A stretch of 64,000 bases of DNA, from NCBI GenBank assembly GCA_003999685.1, contig CP021222.1, positions 2,790,001 to 2,854,000 of the forward strand, given 5' to 3'. How positions within the stretch are numbered: position 1 is the first letter of the stretch; every line of letters begins with the position of its first letter. A model generated the notes under the pieces. The model had not been told where the DNA came from. It ran no database searches and saw only the letters and a program-made list of their open reading frames with translations. A program made the position numbers and the translations under genes. This document shows, in pieces, positions 19,234 to 30,959 of the stretch. Source of the stretch: Taiwanofungus camphoratus (Eukaryota; Basidiomycota; Agaricomycetes; Polyporales; Taiwanofungaceae).

Positions 19234-22200
19234 CTACAACAGTCCAACCCCGAGAGGGTCTGTGGACGAAGAAAGGGAAGACAGAGGCGCGCTAGAAGAC
19301 GCCGGAGTGTCACTAGACCGCAACGGTTGCAGGTCCGCGCCTAGAGGAGCTAATGGGGGCGAGTGAACGCTGTCACTTCGTGATGTTAAACTCGGTAAAA
19401 TAGTACTGCTGGAACTACCTGTTGGCCGTCGTAAAGAGCCTGGCAGCTCGACCGTCGGATCCGCAGGAAGCGGGCTTGGTGCACTTGATGACATTGCCTC
19501 AGATGTGTGTCGCGTACCTGGCTCTAGTATTGAGTCTGTTGGCGAACCTAGAGAGCTCCATGGATTGTCGAGAACCATAGACGGCAGGTTCGGGCGTGCT
19601 TTTGTTGTTGACCAGGGATTGACATTACTTGAGGATCCAAATGTGTACGCCGTCCTTGCTCCACGAGGGGACGACGGACGCCTCTCGTGGTCATGCTCAG
19701 AACCTGGCTCACCCCATGCGCCAATCTCGTCGCGCGTCTTCAATTCGCCTCCTGCTCCATCTCCACTGCTGTTCCCGCCACCGAGTGTGAGCCTATTCAA
19801 ATCCTTGGCCATGCCCCCATACGCATCCTGTACAACAGAGAATGCTGCCGATGCGTTCGATGAAAAACGGCCCCACATCGAACGCACACCGCCGCTCGAG
19901 AAGAGTTCTGAAACCTGATTGCCAGAGGAACCGCGAGGTAAAGGAGATGAGCGCACACCCCCTACCTCGTTGATTCCAGGGGACGGTGTGCGAGTTGGGT
20001 TCATTGGAGAATCCGATACACTATGCGGAGCCCGAACGCTTTCATGTCTCGTTCTGCGCAAATCCGGTGTTGAAGCCCAACCACTCAGAAGTGGAGCTTG
20101 GGATGACGACGAATCGCCGCCTTCCATCATTTCCCGAGCGGGTGGCTGTGGTACGGAAATACTGGGCGGAGGAGATGTTGCAGGGGTCGGTAGAGGTGGG
20201 GCGGAAAGAGGCACTATGCCATGAAGATCAGCAGGATCATCTTCGGAATTCTGTACGGGCCCCGCATATTCCACTTCCTGTGCCAATTGACGCATGACGA
20301 ACTTGCCATTCATCTCCTCGTCCGTTCGGCCGTAAAGTTCGTGCCAAAACCGCACGTCTTTCGGATTTGGCATTAGTACACCCATATCTGCCTTGGGGGT
20401 ACGACCCAAAGGATCATCCAATGATGGATCATAGCTCGGGTTGAGGTTCAATTCACCCTCCGGCGGGGAGTTGAAGAAGTCCCAGACGCTAATGGTGCGA
20501 TCGCATGGTGGAGGTCCACCCTCTCCGACGCGGCGTTCCCGCTCGTTATTAAAAAGGAATGTGCCAAATTGACAGGAATAAAGATGGTAGTGCAGCTGTC
20601 GGAGGAAGCGTTCGTTGAACTCGAATCGTTCTGGGAACTGACGCTGCACCTGTCGGACGGATTCAAGGAACTGGTGGAAAACTGGGCTCATCTCCTTAAG
20701 ATGACCCTGTGAGGAGAATCTGTTCTGCACAGAAGCCAAGAATGCTTGGGCAGCTTCCGTTCCACCTCCACTACCTGTGGCATCGACGGGAGCAAGGAAG
20801 AACTTATCCGAGGATAGATGTCCACACCGATCAAGAAATTTGTGCCCAAATGAAAGCCAATCCTTCTCGACCAATATCTGGAAACCGCGCACTGTACGGT
20901 AGAAGGGGTCCAGGCAGAGCTGTGATAATGACGATAATTGTGCCGTCCTGTCCCAACCGTCCGAGCAGTGAATAAGGACGTGCGACGAGTTCACATGAAC
21001 ATTCCGCGCGATCAATAAAGTACCCTCCAAGATTGCTGATATATGCTTCAGCCATCCTGATCTCCGTAACGCATGTCTGTCAAGGACGTGGGCGACCAAG
21101 TCTTCACCGGATTGCTGGTCCCCGGTACCCAAAGCAGCAGCAGGTATGATCTCGGTCTCTCGGAGGGCCTCCACCACTTTCGCGAGTGACTCTCGCATGA
21201 CATGAATATGGTCAATCCCAAGATAAGCCTTCTTGGCATCCTTGTAGTGATCCATGTTTTCGGTTCCGGCACCTTTGGCAGTATTAGCCATTGCATTAGT
21301 AGTGGGCCGCGCATCAATGATGAGATTGGTGGCCGTCGCGCCGTACACAGGGACGCTCGAGACCCTAGAATCGGGTGAATGGTGAGTTTGGAAGATAGCC
21401 TCGATAAGCTTCTCGTCTTGTATCGACCGGTTGTTCGTCAGGCCGACCATGGGTTGACTGGAGCGTGTTAAGGTGCCCTTGAGAAGAATTGAGTCTGACA
21501 TAGAGATGGAAAAGAGGTAGGGAATACACACGAAATTGGCCCAATGAAGGTAGGTCAAGACAGGTATACGACATTTGCTGCGATATTTTGCCGCGTACTG
21601 CAGTGTCGTGTCGCTGATACGGGTTGGAACTACTAGTCGCGCAGGATAGGTTGGCGAGAACTAATATGGCTGAAGGTTACATATGAACATATGAGATGCT
21701 TGGGATCGATGCAACGTACAGCGTAGTCCTTGTTGATATCTGTGAATCTCCATGCTTTCGTCCGAGTACCAACTCCCATTCGTCCAAACTCTTCTCTTGG
21801 TGAATACAAAAACCAGCCATTTTGCATTACATATGGAGGATTCGGCACGTAAAAAAATGCGTAGAGCTGGTTTACAGACACTAGCCAACAAGGGTAAGAA
21901 GCGACTCGTAAAGAACTCCAAGGCACTCACTTGCAACCGTGAGCTCCTTCACGCTGTCAAAGACATCTACTGCATCGCTTTCAGTGGGAAAAAGTAAAGA
22001 GAATGTCTCAAACGTTCGAGTGCGAATAGTCAGAGGACATAATCCTTGTAATGTGAGAGGTAGACGCGTTACTAGAGAGATCAACGGATACGGAACCTAC
22101 AATCACGAAGGTCAATCAACGCTGGAAAGAATGCGAAGAAACGACTAACCCACATCTCCTCCCTTGCCTCATCATCGTAGTGGAATATAAGATGATGGGC

Positions 22201-22340
22201 GGTCAGATGTAGAGTTCCTGATAGAGTGCTGCCCGCCTTGCTGCATAGAACCCCTTGGACCTGAAAATATTCGTATCAATAATATAGTCCTTCTCTAATA
22301 ATTCAGTCTAGCATGCCTTCGCCACTCGAATTGCGTCCAT
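19234..22340 (-). CDS. YMR1: Myotubularin-family phosphoinositide 3-phosphatase
   Basis: Myotubularins remove the 3-phosphate from PI3P and PI(3,5)P2 and control endosomal and vacuolar traffic. Exons are 22317-22340 (or 22326-22340), 22150-22260, 21931-22096, 21720-21880, 21532-21660 and 19234-21477, giving about 944 residues. A PH-GRAM-like N-terminus (TLHLTAHHLIFHY) leads into NGWFLYSPREEFGRMG and RSSQPMVGLTNNRS. The catalytic CX5R motif HCSDGWDRT follows, with the cysteine near residue 368, so the enzyme looks active. The last third, about 250 residues rich in Ser, Pro and Gly, is low-complexity and lineage-specific. The first intron is either GC-AG after MDAIRVAK or GT-AG after MDAIR. Family orthologues beginning MDAIRV-K favour the former. 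Confidence 0.93.
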
Positions 22341-22439
22341 TCGGACAAGTTGGACGCTGTAAGGACCGAGAGCCTTGTGGGTGAAGTGCACGGGCGGCTA
22401 CTACTCAACGCCTCAGCCCTCAGGTGGCTTCCCTCTATC
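22341..22439. promoter_or_regulatory. Start-proximal region of the myotubularin gene
   Basis: About 100 bp separate the myotubularin ATG from the first ATG of a tentative plus-strand gene. If that gene is real, this is a very compact divergent promoter. Confidence 0.25.
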
Positions 22440-22877
22440 ATGCGTTTCCACCAGCAACTATTACTTATATCAAGAAATTCGCTAAAATCCCCCAATCCGA
22501 TAAGCTCTTTTACGGTGACGGCCACTCAGTGCCTCCATAACGAGGCAGGAAAGGCCTCAGCAGCATGTTACAGTGCGACTTCTCAAACTGTGGTCAGGTA
22601 AGTTATCAATCCTCTCAACAATGATTCTATTGTTCTGTCAGCCAATTTGTAGGTATCTCGAGGCGTAGCCGATGTTGCCCGAATATTAGATGCGATAAAT
22701 AGTGCCAGAGGAATATTTACTCGTCTTTGGGGCAAATCTCTTACATCTATATCTGTAAATCTTCCTTCAGGTTTCACTAGTTTGTCAACACAGGAATCTT
22801 CATCCTCCTTCCCAGTCCCTTACCAGTTTACCAGAGATCCAGTGCATGGACCAATGTCTTTTTTTGTACAGCGATAA
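22440..22877 (+). CDS. Tentative small two-exon gene, function unknown
   Basis: Two open segments are separated by an intron-like stretch. The first starts at the ATG at 22440 and reads MRFHQQLLLISRNSLK, then about 35 more residues. The second (22653-22877) reads VSRGVADVARILDAINSARG and runs to PVHGPMSFFVQR-stop. Between them lies GTAAGT, a pyrimidine-rich tract and CAG/TAG acceptors. The frame joins only if a weak donor (GTG before GTCAGG) is paired with the TAG at 22650-22652. The strong GTAAGT donor gives the wrong phase. The N-terminus could be a mitochondrial presequence. I recognise no family, and this may be chance. Confidence 0.22.
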
Positions 22878-23580
22878 TAAAGCACAACAGTATTTATGCA
22901 GGGCACATACACTGTTACAATCCTCAATGCTACCAAGATCAAGGCAAGTCTGCAGGATGATCTAGAGGATTAATGGCTGATTTGAATCAAATGATACCAT
23001 TGTCAATGATGGTAATGATGACATGCAGCTTTCATGGTAAGATTACTGTTTTGCAATGGCTTCAAGGTCAAGCAATATGCTACTCATCACTCTTTGGGTG
23101 CACTGGTCTCCTCAATAAATGGAAGTGGGTATATCACCAACTCAGCCTGTCACAGTTTGGCATCATTGCAACAGAAGAATGGGCAGCCTCCATTCTGGGA
23201 GAGGTGTACAGATCCTCTGCCATCCCCATGCAAATTGATGGATATCATGACCCTCACTCATATGTAGCTCAGCCTTGTTGGACCAACCTCATCTATTTCA
23301 CTGCATATCTTTGATTACAATGTCACAATGGAGTAAGAAGTAGCTGTAAGCAATGGTTATTGCATATATATGGATTGAACCAATTTTTGGTAGCTTGGAT
23401 CTCTGATCCCCTTTCAAAAGGACAAGATGGCCCAAGTTGAGACTGTGGTTTCCATTATCTAGAGGGACATCAAGCTGGTTGTCTTTCATCATGCAACACA
23501 GCTTGTGGGTTTGGATTGAGACTGGCCAGATGTCAGATTGAGCCAGGACGGTTTAAGCAACAACAAAGATATCTTATGAT
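22878..23580. mobile_element. CpG-poor mobile-element relic
   Basis: CpG almost disappears and CpA/TpG dominate over about 700 bp, as in the relic at 3961-5180. The longest frame (22973-23314, plus) begins MADLNQMIPLSMMVM and has no recognisable motif. Composition suggests a methylated, deaminated transposon fragment. Neither ends nor family can be assigned. Confidence 0.35.
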
Positions 23581-26556
23581 TAATTTGAAGTGGCAAAGCA
23601 CAGACAGCCTGAACAGCACTCTCGGCATAAATACAACGACAATGTGATCCTCCTTACAAATTCCTTACGCTTGTGTACCTCTTCACCGCCTCATGCCCTC
23701 AATCCAATGCGACAAAACTGCGGACCACTCACAGAGTCCCGACCACCTCCCTCCCCGAGATGTCATCGCGATCGCTCAGTCGCGAGGCTCTCTTGACCAG
23801 TTTCACAGCTCCCTGCTTCACGCAGTATGCGACTCCAGAACCGATTTCACAGTCCTCGCGGAGCTCGTCACATCTCTTGAGAGCATCGGCATGGACTTCT
23901 CTGGTGCGCGCGCGGCTCTCACCAACACCGCACAAGACGTACCGCGACCGTGACGACGGCCCAAGCGCGTGCGTGATATATCACCGCCCCCTACATCAGC
24001 TCGAACCACCGCCGGGGACGACCTTGTATGCGTGACCATGTTGCGGCATCGAGTTGTCCTATTCCGACGGCTATGATCCCGGAGAATGTTACCGAGATTG
24101 GCATGCACCCCTGTCGATTACTAAAGGTCAAGTGCAATCACTTGCAGGAGGAATCAATGCAAGAACCTTCCCCCATCGGAGAAGACTCAGGGTTCGTAAG
24201 ACAAACAGAAGAGGCTTTTTCACTTCCCGCACGCAGGTTACGCCACATGTGTGTATTCTCTGTAGGTAGATGCGTAACGACAGAGGAAGGATCTAACATG
24301 CTCTCACCGTGTAAATGCACCTTATTTCCAGTGTGATGCGTGACCGGCCTGCCTAGCGATAGCAGTGAGATTCGTTATCTCGGCCTCCGAAACATAGCTC
24401 TGACTTTATTTCATCAGTGGTAAGTTTCCAAGATTGCCTGTCGACAGTAACCTATTGTTTTCGATGGAATAACACGAGTAAGGAAAATATATAGGAACTG
24501 AGCAGACGTGAAGAGTGTGCAGGATGAGCCAGAGGAGGTACCTTGTCAAGCAAGGCAGAGCCTGCATGCCCAGCGGAAGATCAGCAAAAAATTATGTTGC
24601 AGCGGCCAGTGACAGTCATTGAGTATTCAGCAGATCATTCTGCACAGCTTTTCCACTAAGCAGAGCAAGGCTGGTGAGCGTCGGAAGCAAGGCCCGCATG
24701 CTGCTAGACGCTCAAGGGTTTAGATTATACTTGACGCCCGCAATTTGAGACGGGAAGGCGGCCAGGCGGTGAAGCAGGGAAACCCAAAATGACAGATGAC
24801 AGTACAAAGGTACCAGCCATCTAAGGTTCAGACCATGCGTCTCTCTCGTTGGGAGGAGTCATGGACCGGTGTTCCCTTGGGCTTGAAGATAGCGTCCAAG
24901 CCGCCAATGAACGCGAATCGGACGTGAACCAGACAGCTGGCTATCAATTCCTCACTCGTATTCTTGGATAGAAGGTGACACATGGCGTCCTCACGATATC
25001 CACGACTTTGGCAGCCAGGTGATCCCTTGAATGTAAGTGCCGCGACCAGCAGTGGGGCTCGTGCCAGAACCAAGCAATGGCCAAACGTCGCTATCGCACT
25101 GGTGACAGTGTCAGCGAGGGACTCGAGCTCTTTCACTAGTCGCGTCCGTTTACTGTATCGATTGGGAGAGAAGTGCGGATCGGTTTCAATGCAGCACCGA
25201 TGCCCAACATACTGCTAGCGAGCGCCTCGAACGTTCTTCCCGCGATATTTTCGCGAAGCACGCGCCGGACCCACTAGTTAGGGCCCCAAAGGCGTCCCAC
25301 GGCCCATTTGAGCATCATCGTCTGCGGTTCCGTCAACAGGGACCTCGGCATACCTCTACTGGCAGCAGCAGTCTAGTAAGCAGGAACAAGAGAGGATGGA
25401 AGCAGAGGCTTATCTGAATACGGAGCTCACGGAGCTAAGTTTATCGGAAAGGCTGTGAGTAAGCTGGTACGTAGCAGCAATGTGAAGTCTGATGCCGGTA
25501 GGCAGAACGCTGGAACCACCAATACACTAAAAATTTGAGCGGCAAGAGGCCTCGGAACGACACGATGGGCAGTCAAGGGTTCCTGTCACAACGCCGGTGG
25601 CTCAAGGAATCGGCAGACGGAGATTGACAGGATAGGTGCACTCGAAGCTCGTGTTTCCTGCAAAGTTTAGGGAACGCCAGGTAATTTTATGGGCAGACGC
25701 GGAATCGGGCTCACCTACCAGTTGTTAGATGCAAGAAGATGCAGAAATAAGATATACATGAGATATGAGGAGGTGAACGCACCGCAAGAATACTTCTTGA
25801 CCTCGGCCAGAAACTTCAGCGGCAGGACAGACAGGGCCTTCACCGGCGCTGTGCTCAATGGGTTCCCGAAGCTCGGGTGGCTGATTGGCCAATTTCGGTT
25901 GTATCAAGCGTTGGATTGTATGCCGGTGTGCGAGGGAGACAAATATTTGATGAACGACTGGTCAAGATTTGTTGCTCACGTTTGGAGGGGTAGCGCTCTT
26001 GTCTAGTGTAACATACCTACTTAGCAGGCTCCTGGTACAACAATTTTGAAGCCGATCAGGTATGACCGAGCTGAGGGGTTTGAGGATTTACTTTGCGATC
26101 ACGCCGCTAATTTGACAAATGCCCGTCAGGCACAGTGCGTGTTGTGTATCTGCAATTCGGGGACTGCACGCCTCCCACCGAGCAAGTGTTTCGCCTTCCA
26201 GGCCGTCATGGCATCTTCCATATGCTCGTGAAGCTGCAATACAGGGAATGGCGGTGGTGTCCCAGCTGTTGCATTCCGATTGCTCGGACCTGTTGGTCAT
26301 GCGAAGCGGTGCGATATGGTGCGTTGGTTCCACACGACAAAGACAAGACCAGGCTCCGCCAAACTTAGCGGGGCTTCCGAGCGCTTACTCTGCGAAGATC
26401 ATGCTTCCCTGATACCTGTTATTTCAACTCTCGCCCGAGCGCTCGGAGAACCATGGCACACATTCATATATCTTACTGTACAGTGTCTTGTTTCAGCACG
26501 GAGCCTCCCACCCCTTCGTCCCTGCCGTCTGTCCTTCACCGGCTACCCCTCCCGCC
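23581..26556. other. Gene-poor stretch, no supported gene
   Basis: Frames open on both strands, but I cannot join any into a known protein. Items worth noting are a TATA-like CATAAATACA at about 23626 followed by a plus frame of 86 codons (23693-23953). A minus frame at 24828-25136 begins MKELESLADTVTSAIATFG. A coding-like piece near 25370-25450 reads ERMEAEAYLNTELTEL and is followed by a good donor. These may be relics or an undescribed, intron-split gene. The last 100 bp serve as the MFS gene promoter. Confidence 0.4.
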
Positions 26557-29097
26557 ATGGATTCCAGCAGTAGCTCTGGCTCCATCGAGAAGAACGCCGG
26601 CCACGACTTGAAGCCCATCGTCGCGGCCTACGACGTCGATGTTGCTGCCCATTTGACCGCCGGACAGGATATCACAGTGGATCCGGTTGAGGCTGCGCGA
26701 GTCCGGTATGTCCATCCCGCTATCCTCTCGGTACCTGTCGGACGCGTACTTGGTTCACTGCTCACTGTTGTCATCGGTACAGGCGAAAGATCGATTGGCA
26801 TCTGATGCCCCTCATGTGCAGTGCGTAATACCCTCCCTCGTATGAGCTTCGAGCCTGAACGGGTGGAAACACTAATTCATCGTCAAGTCATGTATATGTG
26901 CGTGCTGTAGCAAGTCGTATATGTTCGTACCTTGATGTTCTCATCTTTGCAGGATGCAATTCGCCGATAAGACTACGCTCGGACAATCCGCGGTCCTCGG
27001 CCTCCTGTCAGTATCATTCAGAGCCAGGGTCTCACCTGATGTCCATACTCGTTGAATTTGTCTGATTTCCCGTCATGAACGAACAGCACAGGTGACCACC
27101 TCTCGCAGAACCAATTCAACTGGCTAGGAACGATCTTCTACTTGTTCTACCTCGTGTTTGAGTTCCCACAAAATTACGCGCTGCAGCGTTTCCCAGTCGG
27201 GAAATGGATGAGGTACGATAATTTCCCTGCCTGTTCCGTTCTCAGCACTCAGCAACTCCATCTGAAGCATCAACATCTTCGTGTGGGCCGTGGCGCTCCT
27301 CTGCCATGCCGCTGCGAAGGACTTTGGACAGCTCTTCGCGTGCCGCGTGTTCCTTGGCATATGTGAAGGCGCCATCACGCCAGGATTCATGATTGTCACC
27401 TCGATGTTCTATACCCGTCAGGAACAGACACAACGGGTGGGCTACTGGTGTGAGTCGCAACTTCCAAGTGACAAGTGACCACCCTGACATGATACGGCAT
27501 GCAGTCTTGATGAATGGACTGGCTATCATCATGCTCGGGCTTGTTGCGTATGGGACGCTCCATATCAAGACAGGCAGCCTCTTGCCATGGCAATGGTAGG
27601 GCTCAAATCTCCTGAATGGGCAAATAAGAACCTCATGTATGCTTTTTCTAGGTTGATGTTGATCACTGGTATCATCACCTTCGTGGTCTCCATACTCTTT
27701 TGGTATGACCAGCGTCTCCGATGTACAGCTTTGACTCTCGTTACTAATCACCTCACCGCTTGTCGTCCCTGTCCGCAGGTTCCTCTTCCCTGATTCCCCT
27801 GCAACGGCCTGGTTCCTCACACCTGAAGAGCGCGTCATTGCTGTAGAGCGAATCAAAGTGAACCAGGCCGGCGTGGAGAATAAGCACTTCAAGAAAGAAC
27901 AGTATGTACAATTCTAGCTGAATTCGACAGACGATGTGATGACGTCGGGTTTTCAGATTGATCGAGTCCTTTAAGGACCCAAAGACGTGGCTCTTCTTTT
28001 TCTTTGCTGCTATTTCGTGAGTTATCCGCCTATGAAAAATGAGACCAAGCGCTGACTACTATGTCCAGAAATGTCACGAACTCTGTGCGTATTCGCCTCA
28101 GCTAAGCAAGCAATGAAAAACATGTGATGAATAACCTCCTATTACTCTAGCTCAGCAACCAGCGGCAAATCATCGTTAAAGGGTTTGGGTATACTACCCT
28201 CCAGACAACTCTTCTCGGCTGCGTGGACGGCGCCGTCGAGAGTCTGTATTTTCCTTGCATCCTTACATCCTTCCAAGGCTGTGTCGTTGATTGAGGCCGT
28301 CCGTTAGTGATAGTGATCTTCTGCACTACCACCTCAGCTACTTACTGGAAAAATGGACGCGCATATTCCGGGGCGCTCGCGTATTGTGTCGCGATCCTCG
28401 GCTCGATACTCGTCAATGCGCTGCCTTCCGGTGACAGGGTGGGCCTGTTGTTCTCTTACTGGATATCAAGTGCGTGCTCTCGCGTGCTCGCCGTTGTACT
28501 AGCTGCTCATTCCCCGCTAGTTACGTCCATCGCGCCGTTCGTCGTGATGCTGGCGTGGGTAGGATCGACCTCTGCCGGGCACACTAAGCGTTCGTACTCC
28601 CGTGTTCACCCTTGGATTCGCTTTTCATCGACCGTGCGCACACAGGTGTGACCACAAACGCTATTGTGATGGTGGGCTACGCCGTTGGCAATGCCGTCGG
28701 GCCTCAATATTGGAAGGCACAATACCAGCCACGGTACGTTGATTCCCACGTTCTTACATCTGCCTCGCCGTTGAACGACACTTCGTACAGCAACCATGTA
28801 CCGTGGGCGATCCTAAGCGCCTGCTGGTTTTCTTCAGGAGTGATCCTCCTGGTGACGCGGTGGTATCTCGCGCGCGAGAACGCGAAGCGCGATAGGGAAG
28901 AGCACGACTCGACGTACGACTCGATGTACATCACTGATGAGAAGGAGGACGGGACGAGGGCGGAAAGGAGAGTCGACAAGGTAATGCGCGCTCAGGCTCG
29001 TGCCGCTCCTTCCTGACAGCGTTGGGACTGATTCCTCCGCCAGGCCTTCCTCGATCTTACGGATATCCAGAATCGCGACTTCCGATATGTGTTGTGA
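26557..29097 (+). CDS. MFS transporter, allantoate permease-like (anion:cation symporter type)
   Basis: This is a major-facilitator plasma-membrane permease of the fungal Dal5/Tna1-like group, whose members import organic anions such as allantoate, nicotinate or vitamins. The exact substrate cannot be told. Seventeen exons are predicted: 26557-26705, 26783-26820, 26888-26897, 26953-27006, 27087-27212, 27268-27449, 27505-27595, 27652-27702, 27779-27901, 27957-28016, 28069-28084, 28151-28241, 28308-28469, 28521-28589, 28646-28733, 28791-28980 and 29044-29097. They give 517 residues. Family hallmarks include QFADKTTLGQSAVLG, NWLGTIFYLFYLVFEFPQ, RVFLGICEGAITPGF, LFPDSPATAWFLTPEER, GCVDG and WKAQYQPRNHVPW. 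Exon 3 is only 10 nt and exon 11 only 16 nt. The protein ends FLDLTDIQNRDFRYVL, usual for this group. Confidence 0.93.
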
Positions 29098-30179
29098 CGC
29101 TGATGCTGAGCTGTTCGCAGGCCCTTCGGGCCTTGCATCCCCTGGTTATATACCAGGTGCAGCCATACTGACCAAACTAGTATATACGTGTACCATGTTA
29201 ATATCAGACACTTATCTATCTTGGCTCCTACGATTTTAGAGCGTCTTCCAGGCTATACGACCTCAACGAGCATTTCAGTCCTGGGCAGGTGACGAGGCTG
29301 TTAGTGAGCAGGGGAAATCTGACACCGAGGCTTGGGTGAGGACAGCCCTGGAAACGGACTGGTGAAACACCTGATAGAGCCGAACACGTTACAACGGCCG
29401 TTGAAGCAAATGCAGTTCGAAATGAATGTAAGAGAACAACTCTATCATGTAGTGATGTGCAGTGGACTGATGCCACCGGGGGTCAAGGCGTGTGAACTCT
29501 CTGTATACAAGCTTATGTTCTCTAATGTACACCAGGCATTGTAGTACCGTAAAAATCCAGAAGCATGACCACTCTGAAAGTACAGAGAGGTGCTTTGACC
29601 TTCAGTGACCTGCCGGGATTTGGGGTCCGGGGTCAAGCACATCACTGGGTCACTATGCATGAGCCATCTCCGCAAAATGAGATATGGCAACAGCTAACAC
29701 TTATGTAAGTATGCTCGTCTGTCCACAGATACCACGGCTCTGGGTGCTTCACAAGGGACAACCATGTGACATATCCTCTGCTTTCCTCCAGGATCTTTGC
29801 ATACACAATCATTGAATCAAGCCCAGTCAAAATTCTGCGCGAGCTAGTTGAGGGAGAAGAGAAGCAGATAAGAGAATTCGGTATGTGACCTACAATAGAG
29901 GTGCATTCAGTACATTATCCATCTTGTCTGGGCTTGATCATGCACCTCTAGTGCAGGTCACATACTGAACTCTTACAGTTCAGTAACTTGAAGTAGAGTG
30001 AGCAATGCCTCATTCTGAATTGGGATGGGTTACGATCTGGCCCACGGTGGACAGTTCAATGGGCTGACCAGAAGAAGTACGTCCAGTCAGCCTCATAGTG
30101 AACTATATACGTTCACCGTCTCAGTGCTTGTCGTCAACATACAGCACATTCTCAACCATCACCATCCCGGCGAACTACA
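29098..30179. other. Gene-free stretch with an inverted repeat
   Basis: No gene is supported. The middle part is CpG-poor and repeat-like. It contains a hairpin with 28-nt arms (29878-29968), followed at once by a shorter hairpin (CTGAACT...AGTTCAG). Confidence 0.5.
29878..29968. repeat. Imperfect inverted repeat (28-nt arms, 35-nt loop)
   Basis: The arm at 29878-29905 is complementary to 29941-29968 at 25 of 28 positions; the left arm begins TCGGTATGTGACC. A smaller CTGAACT/AGTTCAG stem overlaps the right edge (29964-29982). It could be a small foldback element or the source of a hairpin RNA. Confidence 0.8.
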
Positions 30180-30728
30180 ATGATTCTATACTTTCTTCTG
30201 GCTCTTTCGCACATTGGTTCGGTCGGAGACGCCATCGAACAGAGTCTTGACACTGAAATCACCTTACGATGGCGCGTCATGAGCGGGCTCGTGGCTGCTA
30301 TCTGGGTGCTCATCCTCTGTTCTGTGGTGCGACAATGGCCTAAGAACCCGATTACAACTTGCTCAGTCAATTATCGTTTGGCCAACGGCTACCCCTCTGC
30401 TGCAATAAACCTCGACATTTTATTGACTGGCGCTTACCTCCTTGGGGCACTGTCTGCTCTATATCTGAAAGCCTCCGGCAACATCATGGTTCTTCAACAG
30501 GAATCATGGCCTGGTGCTCGTCCTATTCTTGGGAATCATGTCTTACTGCTTGGAACCATATTGTTTCTCTTGTTCCTGATTTCTCGGTTGAAAGACTCGC
30601 TGGATCTACGGGGTGGAAGTCTTTGCCAGACGAAGACTCTAAGTGCACCTTGTTGTGCGCTCAGGTCTCGGATGGGAAAGCGTACCGTTCACTATTGTCC
30701 ATGGATCCTTGTCCTTGGGGTGCGTTGA
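30180..30728 (+). CDS. Small multi-pass membrane protein, function unknown
   Basis: An uninterrupted frame of 182 codons starts MILYFLLALSHIGSVGDAIE. It shows four hydrophobic segments: about residues 1-17, 33-52 (SGLVAAIWVLILCSVV), 76-97 (INLDILLTGAYLLGALSALY) and 119-136 (HVLLLGTILFLLFLISR). The last 45 residues are basic and cysteine-containing and lose the membrane-protein character. A 3' intron may therefore be missed and the true C-terminus may differ. I recognise no family. Confidence 0.4.
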   Translation: MILYFLLALSHIGSVGDAIEQSLDTEITLRWRVMSGLVAAIWVLILCSVVRQWPKNPITTCSVNYRLANGYPSAAINLDILLTGAYLLGALSALYLKASGNIMVLQQESWPGARPILGNHVLLLGTILFLLFLISRLKDSLDLRGGSLCQTKTLSAPCCALRSRMGKRTVHYCPWILVLGVR

Positions 30729-30959
30729 TTGCTGTTTTGTCCCTTCTGTGTTATAATTGTAATTTTTAGGCTCAACGCAAGAAGATCGCGCACCATCGCT
30801 GCAGAGAACTTTCGCTAGCCCTTCCTTCTTTCTCCACGTCCTTCATACCAAGAGCGGCTCAATTTCATCGTACGCGTAAAGGACAGTCGATTGTATGTAT
30901 ATTTTACCGTGTTGAGATTTTGTCTTGGAAGAGACTTATTGAGTTGACAGCTCCTGCAT
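30729..30959. promoter_or_regulatory. Promoter of the coiled-coil gene
   Basis: The interval ends in a pyrimidine-rich leader before the ATG at 30960. It contains one ACGCGT hexamer inside CGTACGCGTAA at about 30880, which may be chance. Confidence 0.3.
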
